From assembly GCA_937916125.1 (NCBI GenBank), contig CALGGE010000094.1, positions 1-17,768 of the forward strand: a DNA stretch of 17,768 nt, read 5' to 3'. The notes beneath the pieces were generated by a model. That model was not told the DNA's origin. It saw nothing but the letters and a program-made list of their open reading frames with translations, and did not search any database. The DNA is from an uncultured Elusimicrobia bacterium (lineage in GTDB: Bacteria; Elusimicrobiota; Endomicrobiia; Endomicrobiales; Endomicrobiaceae). Shown here piece after piece: positions 1-6,131 of this stretch; the first letter of the stretch is position 1; the number at the start of each line of letters is the position of its first letter. The position numbers and the translations under genes are program-made.

Positions 1-260
1 GTTCTATGGTAGATTTTCCGTGTGCATATACTATGTGTAACGGTAAATTATTAAAGATAATAGAAACAAGATTGTCTGAAAATAAAGAAAACAAACAAGC
101 TGCAACTGTAGTTAATGTTTCAAAATCAGGAATTGAAGTATGTACCGGAGATGGCTGTATTCTTATTACAAAGGTTAAGCCGGAAAGCAAAGGTGTTATG
201 AGTGCTTATGATTTTGCTAACGGTGCTAAAATAAAAACAGATATGAAATTTGGAGAATAG
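1..260 (+). CDS. fmt: Methionyl-tRNA formyltransferase, C-terminal part (5' end outside the window)
   Basis: About 86 codons are visible, open from the window edge to a TAG stop. The translation matches the C-terminal domain of Fmt, which transfers a formyl group from 10-formyl-THF to initiator Met-tRNA. Supporting features are the PCAYT segment followed by GKLLKI, as in the family's 'PxPGAxT...GxxLKI' strand, and near the end GVMSAYDFANGAKI, which matches the 'mxAxdFlnGxri' ending of the family. The catalytic N-terminal Rossmann domain lies upstream of the window. The in-frame ATG at 6 is internal and not a real start. The next ORF starts one base after the stop, so the two are probably cotranscribed and translationally coupled. 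Assignment rests on these motifs from a short fragment. Confidence 0.85.
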   Translation, partial: SMVDFPCAYTMCNGKLLKIIETRLSENKENKQAATVVNVSKSGIEVCTGDGCILITKVKPESKGVMSAYDFANGAKIKTDMKFGE

Positions 261-261
261 T

Positions 262-984
262 ATGTTTCAAAGAGGTATAAGAGGTGCTATAACGGTTGAT
301 AATGATGATGCCGGTTCTTTAAAAGAAGTTCATGAATTTTCGACGACAAAAGATAAGGCGAAAGCTCTTGTTAAAGCTGCACTTGAACATGTGAAAATAC
401 TTGAAGATTTGGATTTTGAAGATATTGCGGTATCTCTTAAAGCGTCGGATGTTGCAACTACCGTTGAAGCATATAAACTGTTTGCGTCGAAGAGAAACTA
501 TCCTTTACATTTGGGAATTACCGAGGCAGGTTCAATATTCAGAGGAACAATAAAGTCTTCAGTAGGCTTAGGAGTAATGCTCGCTCAGGGAATAGGTGAT
601 ACGATAAGGGTATCTCTTACGGCAAATCCCGTTGAGGAAGTACGTGCGGCTTATCAAATATTACAGGCTCTTGATTTAAGGACAACGGGTATGGAACTTA
701 TATCATGTCCGACATGTTCCAGAACAAAAGTGAATTTAATAAAAATCGTTAATGATTTGGAAATGGCATTGTCGAAAGTACAGAAAAAAAATATTAAAAA
801 AAATGTAAAAATTGCCGTTATGGGTTGTGTCGTTAACGGACCGGGAGAAGCAAAAGATGCGGATTTTGGTATAGCCGGAGGAAATAAGGAAGGAATATTA
901 TTTAAAAAAGGTAAAATAATTTGTAAAATTCCCGAAAAAGATTGGGTAAATACTTTAGTTAAACTTTATAAGGAGAAAAAATAA
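262..984 (+). CDS. ispG: Chimeric ORF: AroH-like N-terminal tip joined to N-truncated IspG (HMBPP synthase)
   Basis: 240 residues from ATG 262, chosen because GGAG at 252-255 is 6 bases upstream; TTG 250 is in frame but lacks a ribosome site. Residues 4-17 (RGIRGAITVDNDDA) read like the start of AroH-type chorismate mutase. From about residue 17 (AGSL) onward it is IspG, which makes HMBPP from MEcPP in the MEP isoprenoid pathway. Visible IspG motifs are VSLKASDV, PLHLGITEAG, the cluster-binding CPTC (Cys149, Cys152), and GCVVNGPGE (Cys189, Glu196), so the four 4Fe-4S ligands remain. Bacterial IspG is about 350-400 residues; roughly the first 135-140, including the first half of the TIM barrel and its substrate-binding residues, are missing. 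The reading frame is intact and tightly packed between fmt and greA. Catalytic activity is doubtful. It may be a deletion remnant, a repurposed protein, or an assembly deletion. Confidence 0.8.
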   Translation: MFQRGIRGAITVDNDDAGSLKEVHEFSTTKDKAKALVKAALEHVKILEDLDFEDIAVSLKASDVATTVEAYKLFASKRNYPLHLGITEAGSIFRGTIKSSVGLGVMLAQGIGDTIRVSLTANPVEEVRAAYQILQALDLRTTGMELISCPTCSRTKVNLIKIVNDLEMALSKVQKKNIKKNVKIAVMGCVVNGPGEAKDADFGIAGGNKEGILFKKGKIICKIPEKDWVNTLVKLYKEKK

Positions 985-986
985 AA

Positions 987-1451
987 ATGGGCGAAATCTA
1001 TTTAACCAGAGAAGGAAGAAATAATTTGTTGGCAGAGCTTGAACAGTTACAGAAAAGGAAACCGCAGATTCAGGACGAAATAGCAAGAGCAAGAGAACAC
1101 GGAGATTTAAGAGAAAATGCCGAATATCATGCAGCCAAAGAAGCTCTTACCAATCTTATGCAACGTATTGCGGAAATTGATTCCAAACTTTCAAGAGCTC
1201 AGATTATCGAAGAATTAAATATTGATCCAAATAAAGTATTTATAGGAGTTAGGGTTACGATAAAAGATGAAGACGGTGATGAATACGAATATTCCATTGT
1301 CGATGAAGAAGAAGCTAATCCCAATCAGATGAAAATTTCAATCGGTTCACCTCTCGCTCAAGGGTTGTTGGGGCATTCCGTCGGAGATAAGGTGGATGTT
1401 GCTCTTCCTGCGGGAAATATGAAATTTGAAATTTTAAAAATAGAAAGGTAG
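987..1451 (+). CDS. greA: Transcription elongation factor GreA
   Basis: 154 residues, close to the usual 158. GreA enters the RNA polymerase secondary channel and stimulates transcript cleavage in backtracked complexes. The N-terminal coiled coil covers roughly residues 8-75, with the tip sequence EHGDLRENAEYHAAKE; Asp40 and Glu43 correspond to the acidic tip residues (Asp41 and Glu44 in E. coli). The C-terminal FKBP-like domain contains SIVDEEEANP and ISIGSPLAQGLLGHSVGD, the family signature. ATG 987 follows the preceding stop by two bases, and AAGGAG at 971-976 lies inside the end of the upstream gene. It ends 9 bases from the convergent minus-strand gene, and I see no terminator hairpin between them. 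Confidence 0.97.
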   Translation: MGEIYLTREGRNNLLAELEQLQKRKPQIQDEIARAREHGDLRENAEYHAAKEALTNLMQRIAEIDSKLSRAQIIEELNIDPNKVFIGVRVTIKDEDGDEYEYSIVDEEEANPNQMKISIGSPLAQGLLGHSVGDKVDVALPAGNMKFEILKIER

Positions 1452-1460
1452 GTTTTATTT

Positions 1461-1772
1461 TTAATAAGAAGTTACAAATATAAAAATAATAAATACCACA
1501 ATATAACTGATAACCGAAAACAAAAGCCAAGAAATAAATTTCTTGTTGCTTTTGTTTTTTATGCGGAGAGGAAGAACAAGATTGTAAATTGTCATAAGTA
1601 TAAAAGTAATAATATACGACGTGATAATTATTGATATAAATACCAATGCCGATGTAAAAAACAAATTTTCAAAAATTCCTATCAATAAAATCTGTTGATT
1701 TACAAAATAATATAAAATACATGAAAAAATAAAAAGTATCAAAAAAAATAAAATTTTTATATTGTAAAACAT
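1461..1772 (-). CDS. Small multi-pass membrane protein of unknown function
   Basis: 103 residues, very hydrophobic. Membrane segments are visible at about residues 4-25, 29-68 (long enough for two helices) and 82-101, with a basic loop rich in Lys and Asn at about 70-80 (RIKNKSNKK). I recognise no family or motif. The ATG follows the TPR gene stop by two bases on the same strand, so it is probably cotranscribed with and coupled to that gene. A weak purine run (GGGGA) lies about 10 bases before the ATG. The strongest evidence that it is real is this coupling and the regular hydrophobic pattern. Its 3' end nearly touches greA. Confidence 0.6.
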   Translation of the reverse strand: MFYNIKILFFLILFIFSCILYYFVNQQILLIGIFENLFFTSALVFISIIITSYIITFILMTIYNLVLPLRIKNKSNKKFISWLLFSVISYIVVFIIFIFVTSY

Positions 1773-1774
1773 AA

Positions 1775-2749
1775 TTAAAAATTCCCCAACATTTTTCTCA
1801 GTTCATGGACGGCTTTATCATTGCCGCAGTAAGCCGAAAGTTTCAAATGTTCCATAGCTTCTTTCATCATATTTAGTCTTTTATAAGATATGCCTATATA
1901 ATAATTTGTTACGGATTCATGAGGCTCTATCTCAAGAGCTTTTTTATACCAAGGTATAGCCTCATCATATTTTTGCCGGAAAAAATATAAACTTCCTATC
2001 TTATAATAAGGATATACATATTCGGGTGCGACGCTGATGGCTTTTTTATAATACTGTTCCGCTTTATCAAAATCTTTTTCTATGGTGTATATTTCCGCGA
2101 TATTACAATAAGAAGAAATATAGTTTTTATTGTTTTCTATTGCACGCGTATAATATTTCAGGGCATGTTTATAACGTTTTTCTTTGTAATATGTGTTTGC
2201 TATAAGTCCGTAAAATTCGTAAGAGTTATCAATATCTTCGAAGAGTGCTTTTCTGTACCACTTTCTTGCACGTTCAAATTCGTAATTCAGTTCGTATATC
2301 ATTCCGAGAAGTTTGTAAGCATCTTTGTTTCCTGAATCAAGTTCCAAAGATTTTTTAATGTATTGTCTTGTCGATGAGAAATCGTTGTTTTTATATATAT
2401 TTTGTGTCTTTAAAAAATGTGCGTATGCCAAAAGATAATACATGTCGCATGATGCAAGGTTAAGTTTTTCCATATTCAAAAGATGTTTTATTGCTTGGTC
2501 ATAATAACCTGCTATTATCAAAGATTTTGCAACATTAATATAATTTCTTTCGTCCCTGCTCTTCATGGAAATAAGTTTTTTGTAATATCTTATTGCCTGA
2601 GAATAATTTTCGTCTTTTAAGTAATGTGCCGCTTTATATATGAAAGCGTCATCGGTATATTTATTGTTTTTGTTAATGTAATACAACGATGCACAGATGA
2701 CGAATATTATCGTAATTGAAATGCTGGTAAAAGTATTTGTTTTAAACAT
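1775..2749 (-). CDS. Membrane-anchored TPR-repeat protein
   Basis: 324 residues from ATG 2749. An uncleaved N-terminal membrane segment at about residues 7-25 (SISITIIFVICASLYY) is followed by about eight tetratricopeptide repeats to the C-terminus, for example repeats beginning DAYKLLGMIYELNYEFERA, SYCNIAEIYTIEKDFDKA and YPYYKIGSLYFFRQKYDEA. TPRs are protein-protein interaction scaffolds, here probably on the outer face of the inner membrane. No catalytic domain is visible and the partner is unknown. An in-frame TTG at 2785 exists, but it coincides with the predicted -35 element and adds a sequence without signal-like character, so I prefer the ATG. No ribosome site precedes the ATG; the promoter position suggests a leaderless mRNA. 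It is coupled to the small membrane protein downstream. Confidence 0.8.
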   Translation of the reverse strand: MFKTNTFTSISITIIFVICASLYYINKNNKYTDDAFIYKAAHYLKDENYSQAIRYYKKLISMKSRDERNYINVAKSLIIAGYYDQAIKHLLNMEKLNLASCDMYYLLAYAHFLKTQNIYKNNDFSSTRQYIKKSLELDSGNKDAYKLLGMIYELNYEFERARKWYRKALFEDIDNSYEFYGLIANTYYKEKRYKHALKYYTRAIENNKNYISSYCNIAEIYTIEKDFDKAEQYYKKAISVAPEYVYPYYKIGSLYFFRQKYDEAIPWYKKALEIEPHESVTNYYIGISYKRLNMMKEAMEHLKLSAYCGNDKAVHELRKMLGNF

Positions 2750-2756
2750 ATTTAAT

Positions 2757-2785
2757 ATTGTATCAAAATTTTTGACTTGATACAA
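2757..2785 (-). promoter_or_regulatory. Predicted sigma-70-type promoter of the TPR gene
   Basis: On the minus strand, -35 TTGTAT (2785-2780), a 17-base spacer and -10 TACAAT (2762-2757). The -10 ends 7 bases before the ATG at 2749, which places the start of transcription at or next to the initiation codon. Confidence 0.55.
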
Positions 2786-2786
2786 T
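2757..2786. repeat. Perfect 10-bp inverted repeat with 10-base spacer across divergent promoters
   Basis: ATTGTATCAA (2757-2766) and its exact reverse complement TTGATACAAT (2777-2786) are separated by 10 bases. The right arm holds the -35 elements of both divergent promoters; the left arm holds the -10 of the TPR promoter. It could be an operator for a dimeric regulator, or a by-product of two near-consensus promoters placed back to back. Confidence 0.75.
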
Positions 2787-2805
2787 AAAAAAATTTTGCT
2801 ATAAT
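2777..2805 (+). promoter_or_regulatory. Predicted sigma-70-type promoter of tRNA-Ser
   Basis: -35 TTGATA (2777-2782), a 17-base spacer and a perfect -10 TATAAT (2800-2805). The -10 ends 31 bases before the mature tRNA. The -35 overlaps the -35 of the divergent TPR promoter by three base pairs. Confidence 0.75.
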
Positions 2806-2836
2806 ATTGTCCGTTGTTTAAAACGGATATTTTTTT

Positions 2837-2926
2837 GGAGAGATGGCCGAGTTGGTTTATGGCACTAGTCTTGAAAACTAGCGTAGGGTTTCCCTACCGG
2901 GGGTTCGAATCCCTCTCTCTCCGCCA
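2837..2926 (+). tRNA. tRNA-Ser (anticodon UGA)
   Basis: A complete class II cloverleaf. The acceptor stem pairs GGAGAGA (2837-2843) with TCTCTCC (2916-2922), with a G discriminator. The anticodon stem CTAGT/ACTAG encloses the loop CTTGAAA, giving anticodon TGA. A long variable arm GTAGGG-TTT-CCCTAC is present, as expected for serine. The T-arm is GGGGG-TTCGAAT-CCCTC with one G-U pair. CCA is encoded (2924-2926). Confidence 0.97.
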
Positions 2927-2927
2927 G

Positions 2928-2949
2928 AAATCGCGAAAGCGATTTTTTT
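2928..2949 (+). terminator. Rho-independent terminator after tRNA-Ser
   Basis: Stem AAATCGC (2928-2934), GAAA tetraloop (2935-2938), stem GCGATTT (2939-2945) and a run of seven T (2943-2949). It begins two bases after the tRNA CCA end and sits only 33 bases before the sufC start. Confidence 0.85.
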
Positions 2950-2982
2950 AATTTGGATTTTATTTTTGTGAACGAGGCTAAA

Positions 2983-3720
2983 ATGTTAGAATTGAAAAAT
3001 ATTTCTTTTAAAGCAAATGTTAACGGTCAGGAAAAAGAAATTTTAAAAGACATAAATTTAAAATTGGAAAACGATAAGTTTTATGTTGTTACCGGTCCTA
3101 ACGGCAGCGGGAAATCCACGCTTGCCAAAATAATTGCAGGTATTCTTCTTCCGTCTTCGGGGAAAATATTTTTTGACGATTTCGATATAACGCATACGGG
3201 TATTACCGAACGTGCAAAAATGGGTTTGGGGTATGCATTTCAACAGCCCGTAAAATTTAAAGGTATGAAAGTTCACGATTTGTTGAACATTGCCGCCAAG
3301 AAAGAGCTTAGTGTCGAGCAGGCTTGCGGTTATTTGGGAGAAGTCGGACTTTGTGCTAAAAATTATATATCAAGAGAAGTTGACAATTCTCTCTCGGGCG
3401 GAGAACTTAAAAGAATAGAAATAGCGACTGTTCTTGCAAAAGAACCGAAATTTTCAATCTTTGACGAACCTGAGGCGGGTATAGATTTGTGGAGCTTTCA
3501 AAATTTGATAAAAGTTTTTAATTCGATGAGAATAAGTGTTCAAAAGGGAACGATTATAGTTATTTCTCATCAGGAAAGAATTTTAAATATTGCGGATAAA
3601 ATAATAGTTGTTGCCGACGGAAGAGTAACTATGCAAGGTTCCGCGGAGACAATTCTTCCCGAGATAATGAAAAACGATACGCTTGCAAAACCTTGTTGTA
3701 AATTAAATATGGAGCAATAA
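2983..3720 (+). CDS. sufC: SufC-type Fe-S assembly ABC ATPase
   Basis: 245 residues, usual for SufC (about 250), the ATPase of the SufB/SufC/SufD-type Fe-S cluster scaffold. Walker A GPNGSGKST is at 38-46, the Q-loop at about 87-88, the ABC signature LSGGE at 137-141, Walker B ending in FDEPEAGID at 160-168, and the H-loop in VISHQ. DEPEAGID in place of the transporter-type DEPTxGLD is a SufC trait. ATG 2983 is chosen because GAGG at 2974-2977 precedes it by 5 bases; the upstream in-frame TTG at 2953 has none. sufB follows after two bases. No separate promoter is visible between the tRNA terminator and this gene, so expression may depend on read-through. Confidence 0.93.
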   Translation: MLELKNISFKANVNGQEKEILKDINLKLENDKFYVVTGPNGSGKSTLAKIIAGILLPSSGKIFFDDFDITHTGITERAKMGLGYAFQQPVKFKGMKVHDLLNIAAKKELSVEQACGYLGEVGLCAKNYISREVDNSLSGGELKRIEIATVLAKEPKFSIFDEPEAGIDLWSFQNLIKVFNSMRISVQKGTIIVISHQERILNIADKIIVVADGRVTMQGSAETILPEIMKNDTLAKPCCKLNMEQ

Positions 3721-3722
3721 TT

Positions 3723-4646
3723 ATGGAGATAAACGATATACAAAAAAGAATTTTGGCAGAAGTTGCGGATTTACATAAAATTCCTGCCGGAGCATATAAT
3801 TTTAGAATTGACGGTAACCTTGCCGGAAGAAATACTACGGCAAATATCGATATACAAACAAAAAAAGATGTTTCGGGAATTGATATAAAAATAAAAGATT
3901 ATACAAAAAATGAAAGTGTTCATATTCCCGTTGTTTTAAGCAATACGGGACATAAAGAGGTTGTATATAATGATTTTTATATCGGCGAAAATTGTGATGT
4001 CGTTATAGTTGCCGGCTGCGGAATAGATAATTGCGGCAGTCATGATTCTCGTCACGATGGCGTACACAGATTTTACGTCGGAAAAAATTCGAAAGTAAAA
4101 TACGTCGAGAAGCATTACGGTTCGGGAACGGGTACAGGGAAAAGAATCCTTAATCCTGTTACCGAAGCTTATCTTGAAGAAGGCAGTACCATGGAAATGG
4201 ATATGGTGCAGATTAAGGGCGTTGACAGTACCAACAGAATGACCGTTGCCAAACTTAAAGAAAAAGCTAAGCTTGTCGTCAGAGAACGTTTATTGACTCA
4301 CGGGGAGCAAACTGCAGTGAGCGGATACAATATTTCTCTTGACGGGGCAGGTTCGGGAGCGGACGTAGTCTCAAGATCCGTTGCGAAAGAAAAATCTTAT
4401 CAGAAGTTTGAAGTTAAACTTTCCGGTAATGCTCCGTGTAACGGGCATACCGAATGCGATTCCATAATTATGGACGAGGGAAAAATTTTAGCAATACCTT
4501 CTCTTGAAGCAAATAATATCGATGCTGCATTAATTCACGAAGCTGCCATAGGTAAGATTGCCGGTGAACAATTGATGAAATTGATGACATTGGGTCTTAC
4601 CGAAAAGGAAGCGGAAGAAAAAATAATTTCCGGCTTTTTAAAATAA
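3723..4646 (+). CDS. sufB: SufB/SufD-family Fe-S scaffold protein, short form
   Basis: 307 residues, shorter than classical SufB (about 470-495), with a right-handed beta-helix style core and the C-terminal helical region that binds SufC. Two residues essential in E. coli SufB look conserved: Cys245 in TECDSI (Cys405 in E. coli) and Glu273 in LIHEAAIG (Glu434 in E. coli). The C-terminal GEQLMKLMTLGLTEKEAEEKI is typical of the family. It acts in the cytosol as the scaffold on which clusters are built, with SufC as the ATPase. There is no sufD, sufS, sufU or sufE next to it, so this resembles the minimal two-gene SUF-like machinery known from archaea and anaerobic bacteria. The name SufB rather than SufD rests on the Cys and Glu. 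Confidence 0.88.
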   Translation: MEINDIQKRILAEVADLHKIPAGAYNFRIDGNLAGRNTTANIDIQTKKDVSGIDIKIKDYTKNESVHIPVVLSNTGHKEVVYNDFYIGENCDVVIVAGCGIDNCGSHDSRHDGVHRFYVGKNSKVKYVEKHYGSGTGTGKRILNPVTEAYLEEGSTMEMDMVQIKGVDSTNRMTVAKLKEKAKLVVRERLLTHGEQTAVSGYNISLDGAGSGADVVSRSVAKEKSYQKFEVKLSGNAPCNGHTECDSIIMDEGKILAIPSLEANNIDAALIHEAAIGKIAGEQLMKLMTLGLTEKEAEEKIISGFLK

Positions 4647-4753
4647 ACCTTATAACGACCTTAATATTTGGACTATTCTTTATAAATATTTTTTAATTTT
4701 GTAAAATATCCGACATGGTATCTTGTTGAAAATAAAAAATAAAGGAGAAAGAA

Positions 4754-4951
4754 ATGTTAAGTATTATATCAATTATCGCAGTAACTCTTACATCAATTAT
4801 CGGATTAATAATTTATTTTGTACCAAGTATTGTTGCATTTAGAAGAGAAACGGTCAGCAGATGGGGAATATTTTTTGTGAATTTATTTTTCGGCTGGACA
4901 CTTTTAATTTGGGTTGTTGCGTTGATTTGGGCATGCGAAGGGAGAAGATAA
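4754..4951 (+). CDS. Superinfection-immunity-like small membrane protein
   Basis: 65 residues with a good ribosome site (AAGGAG at 4742-4747). Two membrane helices lie at about residues 3-26 and 38-60. The segments YFVPSIVAFRRE and ISRWGIFFVNLFFGWTLL-type spacing (here SRWGIFFVNLFFGWTLLIW) match the phage T4 Imm-like superinfection immunity family, in which small inner-membrane proteins block DNA entry by a second phage. Many chromosomal members have no tested function, so immunity is family knowledge and not shown here. It stands alone between sufB and folK, 107 bases after sufB, with no phage genes nearby. I see no convincing promoter in that gap. Confidence 0.8.
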   Translation: MLSIISIIAVTLTSIIGLIIYFVPSIVAFRRETVSRWGIFFVNLFFGWTLLIWVVALIWACEGRR

Positions 4952-5014
4952 ATAAATTATTGGCAATAATTGCACTTTTTACGACGATGAAAATAAGAAG
5001 AAATTTTTAATATT

Positions 5015-5467
5015 ATGATAACGATTTATTTATCATTAGGTTCAAATATCGGAGACAGAAGAAAAAATATCGAAAAAGCTCTTTCCGAGTTAGAAAAAAA
5101 TAATATAGAAAAAATAAGGATTTCTTCTTTTTATGAGACGGAACCGGTAGGACCTAAACAGAGAAATTTTTATAATATTGCAGGAAAATTCGGTACGAGT
5201 TTATCCCCGATTGAATTATTGAAAACTTTAAAGCAAATAGAAAAAAGACTCGGTAGAACTAAAACCTACAGGTGGGGTCCGAGAGTAATAGATATTGATA
5301 TTTTGTTTTACGGCAACGAAATAATTAATACTAAAAGTTTGATTATCCCTCATAAAGAAATACAAAACAGAGCATTTGTCCTTATCCCCATGAAAGAAAT
5401 TGCCCCGAAGTTTATCCATCCGAAAATTCATAAACAAATAATTACACTTTGTAAAGAAATAATATGA
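5015..5467 (+). CDS. folK: 2-amino-4-hydroxy-6-hydroxymethyldihydropteridine pyrophosphokinase
   Basis: 150 residues, near the usual 155-165. FolK transfers pyrophosphate from ATP to 6-hydroxymethyl-7,8-dihydropterin in folate synthesis. Family motifs in order: LSLGSNIGDR (residues 6-15), ETEPVG and NFYN in the pterin-binding region, and WGPRVIDIDILFYG, which carries the two Mg-binding aspartates, followed by IPHKEIQNRAFVLIPMKEIAP. The ATG at 5015 gives the canonical N-terminus, although the ribosome site is weak (AGAAG only). There is no folB or folP next to it, so it is an isolated folate gene here. Confidence 0.95.
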   Translation: MITIYLSLGSNIGDRRKNIEKALSELEKNNIEKIRISSFYETEPVGPKQRNFYNIAGKFGTSLSPIELLKTLKQIEKRLGRTKTYRWGPRVIDIDILFYGNEIINTKSLIIPHKEIQNRAFVLIPMKEIAPKFIHPKIHKQIITLCKEII

Positions 5468-5490
5468 TAAAGAATTCCGTTATTCAATAT

Positions 5491-5519
5491 TTGAAAAGTT
5501 AATATTTTTTTTATATAAT
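5491..5519 (+). promoter_or_regulatory. Predicted sigma-70-type promoter for the cupin regulator and ligase pair
   Basis: -35 TTGAAA (5491-5496), a 17-base spacer and a perfect -10 TATAAT (5514-5519). The -10 ends 33 bases before the ATG at 5553, and a strong GGAGG ribosome site lies at 5544-5548. Confidence 0.75.
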
Positions 5520-5552
5520 TTACGGTCAATAAAATGTTGTTTTGGAGGAAAT

Positions 5553-6113
5553 ATGTTAGAGAATATTAAGTTGATTGCAAGACGAATTAAAGAATTGAGA
5601 GAAATTTCCGATATGTCGATTGAATCTATGGCGAAAGCTCTTAATGTTGATGTGGAAAAATATATTAGGTACGAAAGCGGAGAATATGATATTCCGGTTA
5701 GCTTCTTGTATGCAATGGCAGGAAAATTCAATATTGAATTGACGGTATTATTGACTGGAGAAGAACCGAAACTTAAAAAATTAAGCATAGTAAGAAAAGA
5801 TAAAGGACTTTCCATAGACAGAAGAAAAGAATATAAATATCAGGATTTGGCATACAATTTTATAAATAAAAAAGCAGAGTTCTTTATGGTAACGGTTGAT
5901 CCGGAAAAAGAAGAAAAATCCGATATTCATAAATACGCTCATGCGGGACATGAATTTAATTATATTTTGGAAGGCCAGATGAAATTCTTCTACAAAGATC
6001 AGGAAATTATTTTAAATCCCGGAGACAGTATTTATTTTGATTCCGGAACGGAACACGCAATGTTTGCAATGGGCAATAAACAGCTTAAATTTTTAGCCTC
6101 AATATTAAACTAA
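5553..6113 (+). CDS. XRE-family DNA-binding regulator with C-terminal cupin domain
   Basis: 186 residues. The N-terminal helix-turn-helix covers about residues 5-62 (IARRIKELREISDMSIESMAKALNV, then the recognition region YIRYESGEYDIP). A cupin_2 domain fills about 105-185: HAGHEFNYILEGQMKF matches cupin motif 1 and PGDSIYFDSGTEHAM matches motif 2, with His and Glu residues placed to hold a metal or bind a small ligand. The architecture is that of ligand-sensing repressors or activators. The ligase gene starts 18 bases after its stop, so the regulator probably senses a metabolite related to that enzyme and controls the shared operon from the promoter just upstream. That regulatory link is inference. 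Confidence 0.9.
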   Translation: MLENIKLIARRIKELREISDMSIESMAKALNVDVEKYIRYESGEYDIPVSFLYAMAGKFNIELTVLLTGEEPKLKKLSIVRKDKGLSIDRRKEYKYQDLAYNFINKKAEFFMVTVDPEKEEKSDIHKYAHAGHEFNYILEGQMKFFYKDQEIILNPGDSIYFDSGTEHAMFAMGNKQLKFLASILN

Positions 6114-6131
6114 TTTGGAGAAAAAACAAAA

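Noticed and set aside
250..261. TTG at 250 as start of the chimeric IspG ORF
   Set aside because: It lies inside the end of fmt and its own codon overlaps the GGAG that serves ATG 262.
262..420. A simple frameshift hiding the rest of aroH or ispG in another frame
   Set aside because: The two parts join in one frame within a few codons and there is no spare DNA between fmt and the IspG segment to hold the missing residues.
4668..4697. Possible promoter TTGGAC-N18-TTTAAT before the superinfection-immunity-like gene
   Set aside because: Both hexamers are imperfect and the spacer is not 17 as in the other six promoters; chance matches are common in this AT-rich gap.
4955..4971. AATTATT-GGC-AATAATT inverted repeat after the small membrane gene as a terminator
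   Set aside because: The stem is only A-T pairs with a three-base loop, and the T-run starts several bases after it; too weak to call in AT-rich DNA.
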